Shown in pieces: positions 23,801 through 36,039 of a stretch of DNA of 64,000 bases. A program made the translations under genes and the position numbers. The notes under the pieces were generated by a model. The model ran no database searches. It was given only the letters and a program-made list of their open reading frames with translations, and was not told the DNA's origin. Location: positions 310,001 to 374,000 of the forward strand of contig BSDZ01000103.1 in the NCBI GenBank assembly GCA_030268105.1. The letters run 5' to 3'. Every line of letters starts with the position of its first letter. The first letter of the stretch is position 1. The stretch is from Volvox africanus (taxonomy: Eukaryota; Chlorophyta; Chlorophyceae; Chlamydomonadales; Volvocaceae).

Positions 23801-24374
23801 CAGGTGCAGCAAGGCGTTGGATAAGGTGGTCGAACCACTGGAAAGGTATGGCGTCGTAGATTCTGTGTCGTACATGCGTGGGAAGTGTGCCGATGTGCAA
23901 GGGTAAATGCGTAATGTTGTCATGTTGTCGGGTAAGTGTGTGCTTTGGTTGGATCTGGATCGAAATGGTTGGACAGAGCACCCGAGAAGCAATGCAGGTT
24001 TTCATCGCTAGCTATAAGTCTTGGATAACTGTCCCACACTTGAACGCCATGCTGGACATACCATGTGCTGCTTTTGGAAAAAATCTCTTGATCTGCCACT
24101 TCCCGTACTCTTTAGGTGGCGTACACCGTTATCAGACATCGATGCAGCGCGGATAGAGCAGCTGTTTCGCCCCAAGCCCGAGCTCAAGGCAACAACCTCA
24201 ACCAAGTGGGACTCCGGCTCCAGGGAGGCAAAGATAGCGGGCAATGGCGGGGAAGAGAGCGAAGAGGACTCCCTGGATTCGGGTGTGAGGAAGCTGTCCG
24301 AGCTGGTGACGTGCTTGCGGACGCAGGTTTTGGAGGGGAAAATGCAGGAGCGGCAGCGGCAAAGGCTGCATTAA
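20807..24374 (+). CDS. Mitochondrial K+/H+ exchange-related protein (Mit_KHE1-like)
   Basis: Predicted 421-residue protein in eight exons: 20807-20974, 21037-21146, 21711-21804, 22097-22177, 22680-22721, 22923-22994, 23406-23845, 24116-24374. All junctions are GT-AG and keep phase; TAA at 24372-24374. It starts MRAKVLVVPVYQKHWLYHVW, like the family's opening strand, then LQEKASFLGKELSF and a helix ending AAKQWRSIQAAEEG. The FLKSLP...IIHP block, the basic LNERLVQRRLRRMALAQEHYHNRR helix, two short hydrophobic segments (LGWALATLPQLPLV; TPFPNVTLYFTAY) and SHYQALQG follow, the characteristic core. Exon 7 inserts about 140 residues of Gly, Ser, Cys and His-rich sequence before the conserved ALDKVVEPLER. 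The tail is charged and coiled-coil-like. The founding fungal protein is implicated in mitochondrial K+/H+ exchange; that role here is by homology. Confidence 0.83.
21948..22044 (+). repeat. Imperfect GTAT/TGTA microsatellite in intron
   Basis: A degenerate run of GTAT, GTGT and ATAT units in the third intron of the K+/H+-exchange-related gene. Similar tracts recur in introns elsewhere in the window. Confidence 0.8.
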
Positions 24375-25398
24375 GAGGCGTCGGTCTAGTTACGGCACTG
24401 TCAGTAACAAAGGTCACCGCAGCTGCTTGCGGAACAGCTAGGGGAATGAGATCAGGAGGATAGTACTGCGTTGTGGTGGGGGGAGAGGGGAATAAGCAAT
24501 CGTGAAAGCCACGGACGGAGTAGTAAAGGATTGCACACGTGCCGCCGCTGTTGCCACTGTGCTACGCGGCCCACATGCGCCGCGAAGTGTCATGAACCTG
24601 AAACGCTGGATGATGCAGTATGCTGATATTCTGCCTCTTGATGAGATTCTCTATGATGTGGCAAAACATTAGGAGGACCTGCTTTAGGAGTTCTGGCTGG
24701 TCACATCTCGCCGCGGCATTATCTGCTAGGCTAGGGTGATATATCGCTGAGAGCGCGTATGGCACCGTTTCAGCAGTATCAAGGACATGGATCTCAGGAC
24801 GACGTATATCTCAGCTCTGCTGTTGCTTTGCCGTGCAATTTCGATGTGAGCATTTTTGGCATACGAATTTGGATTAGGTAGTTTACCTGAGATCATTCCT
24901 AAAACGATCTCTTATTGTGGCATGTGCCGCCGGAAACATGCATATACCCTCGCTTACCAAGGACACGAGATGATGCCTACCCAAACCGTGGATCCACAAA
25001 GACCCACTCGTTCTCATGACGATACTCTCCCATTACACATACATGGTACCCAACTCTCTTCTGGGTTAGCGTGCAGCTGGTGCCTAAATAGTGTCCGTGG
25101 GTCATCATGTACTCCGGCGATTCCTGTCAGGCATTACACAGATGTCCGTATTCGTCCAGCCTTTGCTTGGACAAGATCCAGCTGGGCCATGAACAATATC
25201 CTACAACGCCTGCTACCCAAGCTGCTTCAGAATACGCTTCGCCCAAGCTGCCTGCAACACCATCCGTGTTCTTTGCTGCTGCTGCTGCCGTCCTGAGGTG
25301 CGCACGTGTGAGTCGGGCTTTCGGAACCGAGGAGCAAGGTATACGCCTCAGCACCTTACAATCAGTAACGGGCGGTACATCCGAAGGGCCCAGAGCCC
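24375..25398. other. Possible small frames only
   Basis: Between the K+/H+-exchange-related gene and RPS29. Both strands are open around 24562-24765: the + strand encodes a short acidic peptide ending DEILYDVAKH before TAG, and the - strand a longer frame with PELLKQVLLMFCHIIENL. I cannot decide whether either is coding. A 146-codon frame at 24856-25296 has no recognisable motif. Confidence 0.25.
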
Positions 25399-25807
25399 TC
25401 ATTTGTACTGTAGAGAGGGGGGTAGAACGCGGGAAGAAGGGAGTAAAGGCGAGGAGGAACGCGGCCTGGCAGAGGTCTGTCCAAAAATCCCTCTAATGCC
25501 TTGGATGCTATTGCTTAAGAATACATCCCACCTTCACGAAGCCAATGTCAGCTGCCTTCTCGCGGAAGCACTGACGGCAGATGTTCAGGCCATACTTGCG
25601 AATGATGGCGTGGTTGTTTCCGCACACCCGGCTGCATGTAAGGGAAGAACATGTATGCATAAGAGCAAAACGTTGTTATGAATACCGGGCTTCAAGGTAC
25701 TAGAAATCTTGCAGGCAGCTGTTTGCGCCGGCGCAGCTCCCTTACCACTGGCGCGAGCCCTGGCCGTAGTTCTTAGGATGGCTGTTCCAGACGTCATTGT
25801 GGCCCAT
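25399..25807 (-). CDS. RPS29: 40S ribosomal protein S29 (uS14)
   Basis: Predicted 56-residue protein, the family's normal length. Exons: 25807-25746, 25631-25532 and a 9-nt last exon at 25407-25399, all GT-AG and in phase. It starts [20 protein letters not shown]. Then comes the zinc-binding CRVCGNNH with residues C21 and C24, and NICRQCFRE with C39 and C42. It closes DIGFVK then YK and TGA from the tiny exon. It sits in the small-subunit head and contacts 18S rRNA near the decoding region. The last exon encodes only two residues plus stop, preceded by a strong acceptor (CCCCTCTCTACAG). The acceptor of exon 2 (TACATGCAG) lacks a long pyrimidine tract, but the protein match is unambiguous. Confidence 0.97.
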
Positions 25808-26687
25808 CTTTATGGATGACAGCTGCCTGACCTGCAGGAAGTCCCCAAGTTTAATAAGGCCTTGGCATTATCTCCGTCGCAAGTTGTTTTTCCTATCCAA
25901 ACAGCAAGTCGCACCAGATGCGGTAAAGACGTGATGGGCACAAAGCACGGCGAGAGGGACAAAATCACTTTGCTCTCACCCTTTAGGCATTGCGGCCGGC
26001 GATGTCGTACGCACTCATTTGGCGGCTCTTCTTCTCCATTCAATTAGCACTGATATTGTACAATTATAGCAAGAATTATGCGATTCAATTGGATATGTTG
26101 ACGCAGTGCGGGTTTGCCTATTTCCACCTTATACCCCAGAAGTCATATACATTCTCACATACACGTCCCGAATACCATTTGGGTAATTTATTTACGTTGT
26201 GTTTACTTGCAATGAAAATGAACGCATCAAAATAAAAAGTGACACAGACGGTAGGATCCGCTGCAGCGCCAAGTCTATACCGCGCTGCGTAGCGTAATAC
26301 TTTGCAACCAAGCGCCCGTATCATGATCATGCCATCCGCTTCTGTAGGCTCACGCGCGGACGGTCCCTATCCATATCGTTCGCTCCCAGAGGCTAGAGTC
26401 CAATAGGCATTGCCTTCGCCACGCCAAACCTGCGCTCCACTCGTCTTTGTCCCCAACCTCAATCATACGGCCACTGCTCTCCACTTAATACCCATTTCCA
26501 GCCCGGTAGCCACTTAAAATCATACGCCATACCTCAGTTCCTATGACCGGGCACCTTGCAGTCATTTGTCATCACTATCCAAACCTTCTCTCTCTTTCCC
26601 GCCTCTCTCCTCGTCGTGCTCTTTCTACTATCCACTCTCTGTGTCAATGTAGTACCTATGCCGCTAATGCTGCTACTGCTACTGCTA

Positions 26688-29600
26688 TCACCGCTGCAAC
26701 TTCTGCCGTGTGCGCGCCCATGCCGACAGTCGGTACGCTGCTGTACGATACACGTCCGTGTGGCAGCTCACCGAGGCGTCCATGGGGCGAGTATAGCCGC
26801 CCCCCATCGTAATAACCTACCATTACGATATGAACAAAGAAACAGAGCCCATACATAGGTTAACTGAAGGGGGAAGCTCATTCAGGAATGCCACCTCTGT
26901 AAACCCTTAGATATTTAGTAAGGAGTACAAACAGCAAGGAGTGCTCGCATGGATACACAGACCGACCGACCGACAGACAGACAGACGGATTCGCGCAGGA
27001 GAGACGCCTGCGTTCGGGTGCTGGCCTGCGTCTGCGTTGCCCACTCAAAATTACGTCAATCACTCACCAAGGGGATTCCCGCCTCAAGTGCAGCGCCGTA
27101 CACGAGGTTGTTACGAGCGAGGAGACCTGACCGGCTCAGGCTTAATCGGCCGAAGCTGCGTGAATGTTAATGAGAGGGTAAAAGAATAAGGGTGTAGGGG
27201 CCGAATGAAGAAAACGCATTGAAGAGGAAAATGGAGACGGGTTGAAGAGGTAAGCGACTGGCAGGAAGGCAGGCACTACATAATCGGTCTGGGCAGGGCG
27301 GGGCGGGGCGGGGCGGGGCGGGAGGCTGGTAGTGGGCGCTAATCCTGTCTTAGGGAAGGCTACTCATCTCCGACACGAAGCAATAGTAGAGACGGCGCAG
27401 CTGACTCTCGGCGCATGCACAACTGAAAATAGCGTCGGTATGAAGTACGACAGATGACGAGAAACGAAGTAAGGCCCAGACCAGAGCAGACTCTGCTCCA
27501 AACACATGTAATATCGACCTGCTAGCGGCTACGTTTTCGTTCCATACGCTTTCCGTACTCTATACGCTTCATGGCGTCTGCTGCTATTCTTACATCTTTC
27601 CGACAACGGAGGCTTAATCCGCGTCACTTGGTTCTTGGAAGAACCCCAGTCGTTTGCCGTTTGCCATACCTGTCCCCTTTCAGCGCATCCACCCCAGCTT
27701 GAAACATTATAAGTTGAGGGCGGTGGTTTCGGAGCAGCCTGGGAAGCCATGACTACAGGGAAAAACTCAGAAGCAAACACGGGGGTGGGGGGAGGAAGTT
27801 TACGGATCTGACTATTCGTCATCGGGCGGGGAGAAGCGGAGGACGTGAATCTGATCAGCATATAATACCTAGAACCAGGCAAGTGGGTCAGCAAAGGTTC
27901 AAGGGTGAAGAGCGCGGGCGGGTTATGGTACAGAAATGACGAAAGAGCAACCCGCTTCTCCGACAACCTCACCCGCAACAAGACAAGGTATTCTTCATCT
28001 CCCGTATCGTCCGGTAGGGGTACGTCGTACGTGTTCTTACGGCGAGTTTTCCACGGGTAGTTCCGGTCACCTGACCGGCGGGAGTCACATGGGAATGAGA
28101 AAGAGTGTGTTTGTGTATGTGTATGAGTGTATGAGTGTATGTGTATGTGTATGTATATGTATGTATGCACTTCAGGCTTGCCAAAAAGAGGAGATATCAG
28201 TTACACCATCTTACCGAACATGTCGAAGGTAATGACCCGTGGGTCCTTCTCAAAGATGTCGGCCGTACCGTTACCTTGGTGAACGTCCAGGTCCACAACT
28301 AAGATGGAGTCCAGGCTGCGCGCGACGAGTAAAAGTCGGAAATCAGCATCAGATGGCGGTAAGAAGAGAAGCACACAGAGAAGAGAGTAAAATCGGGTTC
28401 GATCGGGGGTTCAGAGAAGGGACAGAAAAGGCACACGAGGACAGAACTATGACGCACTTCCAATAGGCTAAATCCGTCGGCTGTACCCTCCATGGGTTTG
28501 GTTGGATTTCTTGCAGCCACGGATCCGCTCGCTGTGTTTGCCCTTCCCCCCTCTCTGAGAGCCTGGGTGATCTTGACCCACCCGTAGTCCCGCATTGCCA
28601 CATTGGCCGCCACTGCGATGTCATTGAAGATACAAAAACCTTCACCACTGAGGTCGCGCGAGGGTAAGTGGGGACAAGATCAATATCCAAAAACCCTGGA
28701 GATCTGGGAAAATCTTGGAATCCCGGAGATTATATATAAACCCCATATTCCTAAGAATTATATACAAACAAATCCAGAGATGCAAAATTCCAGGTTTCGG
28801 GCTGAGCTAATCTGGGGTTGTACGGTGTAGGTGAGCGTGGGGCGGCGTACGGGTTATTAGCATGGTAAGGCACGTGCACATTGAAACTATAAGTATGCCT
28901 CCAGTACTCTCTCACCACACTGTGCATCAGGTTCCGTTTGTTTGTTTTGTCCATCACCCAGCCCCTCTGAATTCCACTCTTCATGGCGAGACTCATGGGG
29001 AGGGAGGGAGGGCAGAGGGACCGCTCATTGCCTCGGCTACCCAAGAGCACTGCTGCGGAGGTGCCTAGGAACCCCGAGGAGGCACCCTCCGCGACCACCA
29101 TGATTGGTGCCCGAAAGCTCGAATGAAGATTAGCTAGAGTCTTCAGCATCCACCCCCGCTTCCACCCTCCATTCCGCACCACCACAACGGGCAAGTGCAC
29201 GGCCAGCCGAGCGCCCGCCCACCCGATTGCATACTTCCCCAGAGGCCCCTTGGACAGACCAAATAATTTTGCTTCGTACCGGTCTCGAAAGGCATGGTGG
29301 GTGCCGCCGGCGATGTTGCCCGCAATGCCCTCTCTCTGGATGGAGGGTTTCGGAGCGTAATCAGGAAGAGGAAGGAGGCAGCGTTTCGGAGTGTAAACGG
29401 GAAGAGGAGAGAGTGGGACGGCAAGACACGCACACTCAATCTCAAGGCGTGACACACTGCTCCATGCGTTGCGGCAAACAAAACGCGGCGAAGGAGGATG
29501 CGGTAAAGGGACACATTGACGCGACTGCCCAAGACCTGACGGCACCCGTGCGGTTCAGGTGTATATGCGACGGATAGAGCACCTCTTGCGCCCGCTGATT

Positions 29601-30945
29601 CCACCCGCCTGTTGCATGACGACGTGCATGGCCGCCACCGTACCGCCACAGGAGGCGAATGTGCGGCCCACCTGCGGCCAGCGGGGTGAGGGAGAGAAGA
29701 GAAGCTCGCTCTAGTGTTCGGTGAAGGAGCAGTTAGAAGATGACTGATGTCGAGGGAGAAGTTCCTACAAAGGAAAGAAGGACCTCCCCGTTGTCCCCTA
29801 AACCACTCTGCATCCCTCCGGACATCGCAGCGCCCAGAGCGGGTTCCTGAGGATCAGCTGATGTTCATCAAACTCCTGGAGCCCATCCCCCAGGAGCCGT
29901 ATGCTCCGAGGCTTTTTCCCCCTAACGGGTCCCCGACATAAAAGGCCCACCAGCTGCTCACTCCAGGGAAATCCCACATTGCGCATCTCGGGATCCGTCA
30001 TGTGATTGGATCTGCGAGTGGGCGAAGGAGGGTGGATGGTGCGGCAGCGTGATGAAAATCCGGGTAAGACGAGGGGTTAAGACGAAAGGTTTAGGACGAG
30101 GGGTTAAGATGAAAATTAGAAATTGATTTCACGGGGATTGGGAAAAGGGGGAGGGGGAAAGGGGGGGAGGGGGAGGGCAGGAAGAGGTGTACGGGTGGCG
30201 AGGGTGCGCAAATCGGATGGGCGGGCGTTGGTGGAGGATGGTACCATGGTACAGGACAAAATGTTCTCGCAAAATTTGGCATGTAAAGAATACGCCGTCT
30301 TCAATTTTTTTAAGCCGTGCAGTACGATTGTGTTTGGTTATAGCTCCCGTGACACCCCCCTACACCTGAAGCGCTCCACGTACGCCGTCTCGTGCACCAG
30401 CGTCACGTCCTCCATCGCAACAGGGGGAGCGGCGCGAAGCTGCACCAAGCCCTCCAGGGAGGGGTCTGCCTCAAGAGACCCGTGTGTCGCTGCGTACTTC
30501 TCCATGGGGAAACGGTGGCCGGGCGGGAGCGGCACCTGTCGCAGACATTCGGAGGACATGAGAACTAAGTACTGCCTGAGATCCGATGCTGTGTTGACTC
30601 GGCCGGACCTATTTGTAGAAGAACTTAACCGTGTAAGGAAAGCTGCCCACAATCCGTTCGGAGGTGTTAAGTGTTCGTAATGTTAGGTGTTCGTTTCTTA
30701 ACACTAGAAGTTGACTCTAGAAGTTAACAATAACATTACACTAGTTAAGTCAGATAAGTTTGTAAAATGTATATTTTGAAATACACACGCACCCGCCAAT
30801 GGTCCGCATAGTACGTCACCAGCACGCCAGGAGGTCCGGGAAGCGGTAATTGCGTGGGTGTCACTGCTGGAGCGGGTCTCCCCGCCGTCGCAGACCCAAC
30901 CCACGATGCCGCTTCTGCGACCAGTGCCCCGGGCGCCAAGGCCAT
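26688..30945 (-). CDS. Histone deacetylase, class IV/bacterial-like
   Basis: Predicted 355-residue zinc-dependent deacetylase. Exons: 30945-30793, 30535-30366, 30011-29951, 29671-29605, 29331-29280, 28647-28582, 28315-28215, 28070-27973, 27752-27670, 27155-27068, 26816-26688; phases agree throughout; TGA at 26690-26688. The core opens VPLPPGHRFPMEKY, as in bacterial and HDAC11-like enzymes. Catalytic pair His162-His163 is in AGGTHHAFRD. Zinc ligands are Asp200 and His202 (VVDLDVHQGNGTA) and Asp278 (FQAGVDALKGD). The transition-state Tyr321 is in MGGGYTRP. All active-site residues are intact, so it should remove acyl groups from lysine. The 51-residue N-terminal exon is Ala/Pro-rich and could be an organelle leader or cytosolic extension. 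An alternative upstream start or extra exon is possible. Exon 5's acceptor lies in a GAGAGAG run, so its exact border could shift by whole codons. Confidence 0.94.
27295..27322 (+). repeat. (GGGCG)n tract in deacetylase intron
   Basis: Five to six GGGCG units within the intron between exons 9 and 10 of the deacetylase gene. In the transcript strand it is C-rich. Confidence 0.85.
28100..28166 (+). repeat. Degenerate GTGTAT/GTAT tract in deacetylase intron
   Basis: Microsatellite-like run of GTGTAT, GAGTGTAT and GTAT units between exons 7 and 8 of the deacetylase gene. Confidence 0.8.
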
Positions 30946-32545
30946 AGCCCCCAAAGTCTTTGCTGGCCGTATTGAATGCCTCCATGGTGGACGTTCTGCT
31001 GCTCTTGCTACTGCCGCTACTACTTCCGTATCACCCTGAGTGTGCGGGGTACCTGTACGGAAGCAGCTGCGACAAGCGCCGCTGGGAACTGTGCCAAGGG
31101 AGGGAAACGAGAAGGGGAAAGGCAGAGTGAAACCAGGTTACAGCGCATCCCCGCGGGTTCGCAAGGGACAACGATAGGAGGGCAGGAAGGAACGTGGGTG
31201 GCATGCATTGCTTTTACTCTTAAACAAGTTGGCGATGGATTACTCAAAAGTGGAAGACGGGTTGGGGGGGGGACAGGCTTGGATGGGTGCGTAACCGTTT
31301 TCCGTGATACGATGGAGCCATGGCCACACCCGTGAAATGGGGCCCCCAGCCAGAGACGGAAATAGGTTATGCGTGCATGAAGGCCCTCACATATGAGCAT
31401 ATTATGTTCACCTCGAACTGAAAGGCGAAACCGCGCGGCTTGCATCTCCCCGCAGGTTGGCCGAAGCAGGCACTTCCTCCAATTGTTCAATGTTTAAATG
31501 ATTAAAGATTCATCAGAAGTTTTACCATGACTAATCAAGGATGACGGATATAAATCCGCATGATATAGCGACAGATGAGCGTGTGGCTAAAATTAGACGC
31601 TGGTTGTGAAAGTATTTAAGGTCATGTATGGCAGAAGGTTATTTGATGTGCTGCTGACCTTCCATTATTATGCTAAGCGTCATAATCAACTGGTCGCTGT
31701 CATCGGGATTTTCGGAAAGTCACGATTCAGAAGGACCTTGACTTGCTCGTCCAATGGCAGATAGCAATCCGTTAGCAAGAATTACTTACCATAGTCCCTT
31801 CTGTGCTCCGTCTTTCCATGAACCCAAATGATGCATCTCTATGTAAGCATTTGTTACATAGCTTTCTTAACACAAAACAAATCGACATGCGTGTAACGGG
31901 ATACCAGTGTTGTGACACCTGAGGTGTCACCGCAGGTCACGTACGTAGTAGCTGCGATAAAATACTTTTCAAACAAGGGTTAGAGTTCTGAATTATTATT
32001 AACGGAAAATATCGAGGGGCACGGTGTTTTAGTTGTTATTTGCCCGTCGCCTTGGATACGAAGACGACTTGAATTTCGGTCTCCTAACATACTGGAGAAG
32101 ACAGCAATTACCTATTCTATATTAAATAATAATCAAGGGCCACATATAAAACAATATACAAATTTAGATTTGAATGATAATCATAACCGTTGGCGTTACG
32201 TACCAGTACGATTACCGGACGGCGAGGCTTGCAAAGATAAAGTCGAAATGCAGATATGATGAAAACTCTATTGTATTACCCTACTATATGTAAGAATGTT
32301 ATTAAATGCTGGTTGCCTTAATGGAAATAACCTTTTAATTCTGCCAGCCGAGCGCCATGCCGTCCGGCTATAGAGCGAGATCCATTGGTTATCCCATGCT
32401 AGTTGATATGATTGATTGATTAGGCCTTGGGAATTCATTTGGCGCAAGGAATGCTTGGCCTCGCTGCTGCCTGGATTGAAGAAGTCTATCGGGTCGAAGG
32501 AGTCCAATAGTAGACCGGCTGCTTTCCCCAACGAAGCCCCACGAG
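30946..32545. other. Intergenic; no recognisable gene
   Basis: Divergent promoter space between the (-) deacetylase gene and the (+) phosphatase gene. A 156-codon minus-strand frame at 31020-31490 has no motif. From about 31490 the sequence turns AT-rich with no coding signature. No clear TATA-type signal can be assigned. Confidence 0.4.
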
Positions 32546-34761
32546 ATGTTTGTTTATGATACAAAAATTGCTACTGTGCGGCCTTATTTGCTTCTGGGAG
32601 CAGCTCAGCATGAGCACGATTATGCCATGTTGAGAGAAGCAGGCGTGACGCACATTTTGCAGGTAAAGGAAATAGTGATGTTGAATGTTTTTATAACGTG
32701 GTATGCACTGGAGACCTGTCCAGCACATTATTGTTGGATGCTCTGCTGTCTAGGTTGGCTCTGAACTTCGTCCAAGTTTTCCAGATCGATTTGAATACCT
32801 TCGCGCTGGTGTTAATGACCTAGAGCAGGAGGACATTATTTGCCAGCTTCGGCGCTGTTTCAAGTTCATTAATGGTGCTCGCCACCTGGACGGTGCGCAT
32901 GTAACAAACCTTTATCACCAAGTAACCACATTACCTCTGAATCTTGCCTCGTGCATGCGCGATCATGCTGAGTCAGCCTCGCCGGTTTCCTGGCGGCCAA
33001 CCGACTGCCGACCTGGACTGCCCGAACGCCTGTCGGGACCATAACATACTCACCTGTCTGCTTCCATCAATATCCTACGTTGGTTTTATGTTATCCAGCT
33101 GAGCCATGCTCCCCAAGCACGTCAGTGCTTTTGCCTTATGGAATGCGCAAATCCACGGCTTGCCCCAGGCGAATATGGCGGAAAAGATGTTCAACTTAAA
33201 AATCCTGGTGGTGGCGGTGCCGTTTCGAAGGCCAACGCAATTTATCCCTCTGCCCAGTCCACGGGAGTGGTGCTTGTGCACTGCATGGCGGGCATGTCGC
33301 GCTCCGCCAGTGTGGTTGTAGCGTACTTGATGTGGGATGGCCATCTACCGTACGTCGAGGCGTTCAAGCAAGTTAAGGCCGCCCGACCTTGTATTTATCC
33401 CAACTTAGGTCAGTGATCAGGATCCGGAAAGGGAGCGGAAGATGTAGAGGATAACGATGAGGATGGAAGGTGGCACTCAAAAGTGTGAACACCAAAAGGG
33501 TTCATATGAACATTTTGAGCCGTGAGGGTCAGTTCTTGCGTATCAGGGGCCATCAGCCGTCTTAGGTTTCAAGGAGGACCCGAATCGAAATGATCCAGGT
33601 CGGATGTAACCAGTAGGCCAACGCCCTGCGGACGAAGTAACTGGTAACCTTGGTAGCTCCTTTACTGCCCATCCGTCGGCTGATTGTCCATGGATCTGCA
33701 AAACGCCTTCTCACTGGTGCACAGGCTTCCTGCTTCAGCTGTGGGAGTGGGAGTCGTTGGGTTGTGACCTTGACTCCTGGCCGGGATGGAGCAAGGTCCG
33801 CTACACAGAACGTTTGGCGGAATACAGGTGCGAGGGACTCAGGAGGCAGATGACAAAAGATTGATTCGAGGGTTTCAAATCCAGGAAAGAAACATCTAAG
33901 CATCATCATTTCACCAAATTCATGAATGGGGATATTATTTGCGAAGATTTCAAGAAGAGGACCGGGGATGGAGAATGGAGACGAGCAGTGACCTGATTTC
34001 TCACTATTATGTGCAGGCGTGCGCAGGACGCGGCCGGTCTGCACCGTGCGGTGCGGGTGAAACTGCCTATGTCACCTTCACGAGTTATGGGCCCTGGTAC
34101 TCCTGGCGCTACGGCTGGTGGTGCTGCTGCCAGCGATAGACCCAACGCCGAGGACACGGGTGCAGGGAACGATGGGAGAAACTCTGGTGACAGCTGCGGA
34201 CGCTGCAACCAGGGAAGATTTGCTGGCGATGGCCGCGGTGCAAACAGCAGCGCTGGTGACGTTGGTGTTATCTACATCGATGTGGACGGCAGCAGCGGCG
34301 TTGACAATCGTAGTACAGGATGCGGCGGTGTTATCGGTATCTCTTGCCATGCTCATGCCATGAATGAAAGCCACCTAAGGACAGTTGACAGCAATGTCGG
34401 AAATACGGCTGTGGTTTGTGGCGGGTTCAGCAATCTTCAGCCTCATGTAAAAGGCGTGCGCCGTCCACTGCTTAAGGTGAACGGTGAAAGCGACCCAGGG
34501 GTTGCTCATTCCGTCGGCCAGTCTCCTCCTGCCACGTGTCGTGAGGATGGTGCCAAGCGCTTACCAGACTGTGAGTCGATGGTGGCAGTGGCGGCGGCGA
34601 GGGCTCCGGAGAGTGCTATGAACGCAAGCTCCATCAGGCTCATCACCTGCACCAATGGTGTCGATGATACGGGTGTCAGTGGAATACCAGCGGAGGAAAG
34701 CCACAAGGCCGAAAGACGGCCACCATCGCCATCTTCTGGAACGGCTAGTACCGCCGTGTAA
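32546..34761 (+). CDS. Dual-specificity protein phosphatase with long low-complexity tail
   Basis: Predicted 441-residue protein. Exons: 32546-32662, 32754-32874, 33169-33408, 33725-33827, 34017-34761, GT-AG and in phase; ATG at 32546, stop at 34759-34761. The N-terminal domain reads [15 protein letters not shown], the usual DUSP opening. The likely general acid is Asp61 ([10 protein letters not shown]). The signature [11 protein letters not shown] has nucleophile Cys118 and Arg124. It closes with AYLMWDG, the proline/tyrosine-containing [10 protein letters not shown] and [10 protein letters not shown] Gly/Asn-rich insert (about residues 83-100) sits before the P-loop. After residue ~195 the protein is a roughly 250-residue tail rich in Gly, Ser, Ala, Asp and Asn, with no known domain; a further intron could be hidden there. 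It should dephosphorylate Ser/Thr/Tyr substrates; the target is unknown. Confidence 0.9.
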
Positions 34762-36012
34762 GCTGGGGGCGGGGCAGACAACAACAGTTATGGTGCCCAC
34801 GCTTTCTTAACCTTTAGGACGGCTGGCATGCTGCCTGAGGCGTCTATTCCATACCTAATGAGTCCAAGGGTCACCTCTCTGTGGCAAACAAGGTCTCTTC
34901 TTTGCTCTTACGTTTGTCATGTAACATGTGATCACAACTCAATTCCGCCACGGCCTGGGAAAAGGACTGTTTTCCAGGCTTTTTGCTTATTTCTTAGTTG
35001 CTACACCGCCTTAACCCGACCCATTGGTATTTTATACGCGTACGATACAACCCTTCTTGTGATGTGATGGCGGTCGTCTTCCTTTCCTTGACTCTTTGTG
35101 CTTGTGAGCGGATCTCTCCAGCAGGTAGCGATGATGGTATGCGTTGGCATGCCGGGTACTACAGCGCCTGCAGCAATGCACCCCTCGGTCCGTCTCAAAC
35201 ATCAAGCTGAAGATTACGGGCATGTTTGGGCGGTTAGGGTCTGCCCAAATTTCGCGCATCATTCGGTACTCTGTCCATCGATGATGCAGGCATGTTTCAC
35301 GCCGTTACGGTATCGTTACTGTATCGTAGTGGCTGTGGCCCAGACTAAACCTATCTATGGTAGATAGAGACGCTCGTTGGAATGATGAATCGTAAACTAA
35401 TGGTGTAAATATTTGGCGCAAAACCGGTTCTCCACGCAAGTGTGGTTGTTTTGACATTTTATGATGATACTGATTATTTCAGAGCAAGGAATTGGTGGTG
35501 ATTAGCTACATGACCCTATGATGAACCTCTTCACGTTATCCCAAAATGTATTCACCATTGCAAACCTCTTGCAAAACCGTAACTTGCGAAACATGAAATC
35601 AAGATTCACCCATGCATCACAGTAATCATTGTAATGCATGAGACAGATGTGTGTAGAATGGGGAACCTGTGGCCATCACCTGGCAGTCCCTACCTTCCCC
35701 TGTATTTTGGAACACCCTCATCCGTCCATTCATGTTGACTTCTACGAAATCAGTGATTTTACCGTTAGGTGGTTCAGCACCCACTACCAGCATCCAGTGG
35801 GATCTCCCGGATCAACAGCGGCCTCAACCCCACTCCTGTTAGGCTAGTGGGTCATCAACTATAACTGGGGTCCTCACCATCCATCAATATCGGGGGCACG
35901 TCCACCCTCTCTCTGTTGAGGGATTTTATTCCGGTCTTAAATCAGGAGAGAGACAGATCATATGTGGGACTGATCGTTATGTATGCTGCATTGCGAGCAA
36001 TAATGACACCTT
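34762..36012. other. No recognisable gene
   Basis: Downstream of the phosphatase gene. Only short frames and AT-rich patches; nothing supported. Confidence 0.4.
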
Positions 36013-36014
36013 GC

Positions 36015-36039
36015 TTCTCTCTCTCTCTCTCTCTCTCTT
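36015..36039 (+). repeat. (CT)n microsatellite
   Basis: About twelve CT units followed by a GATC-containing palindrome. Intergenic. Confidence 0.9.
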
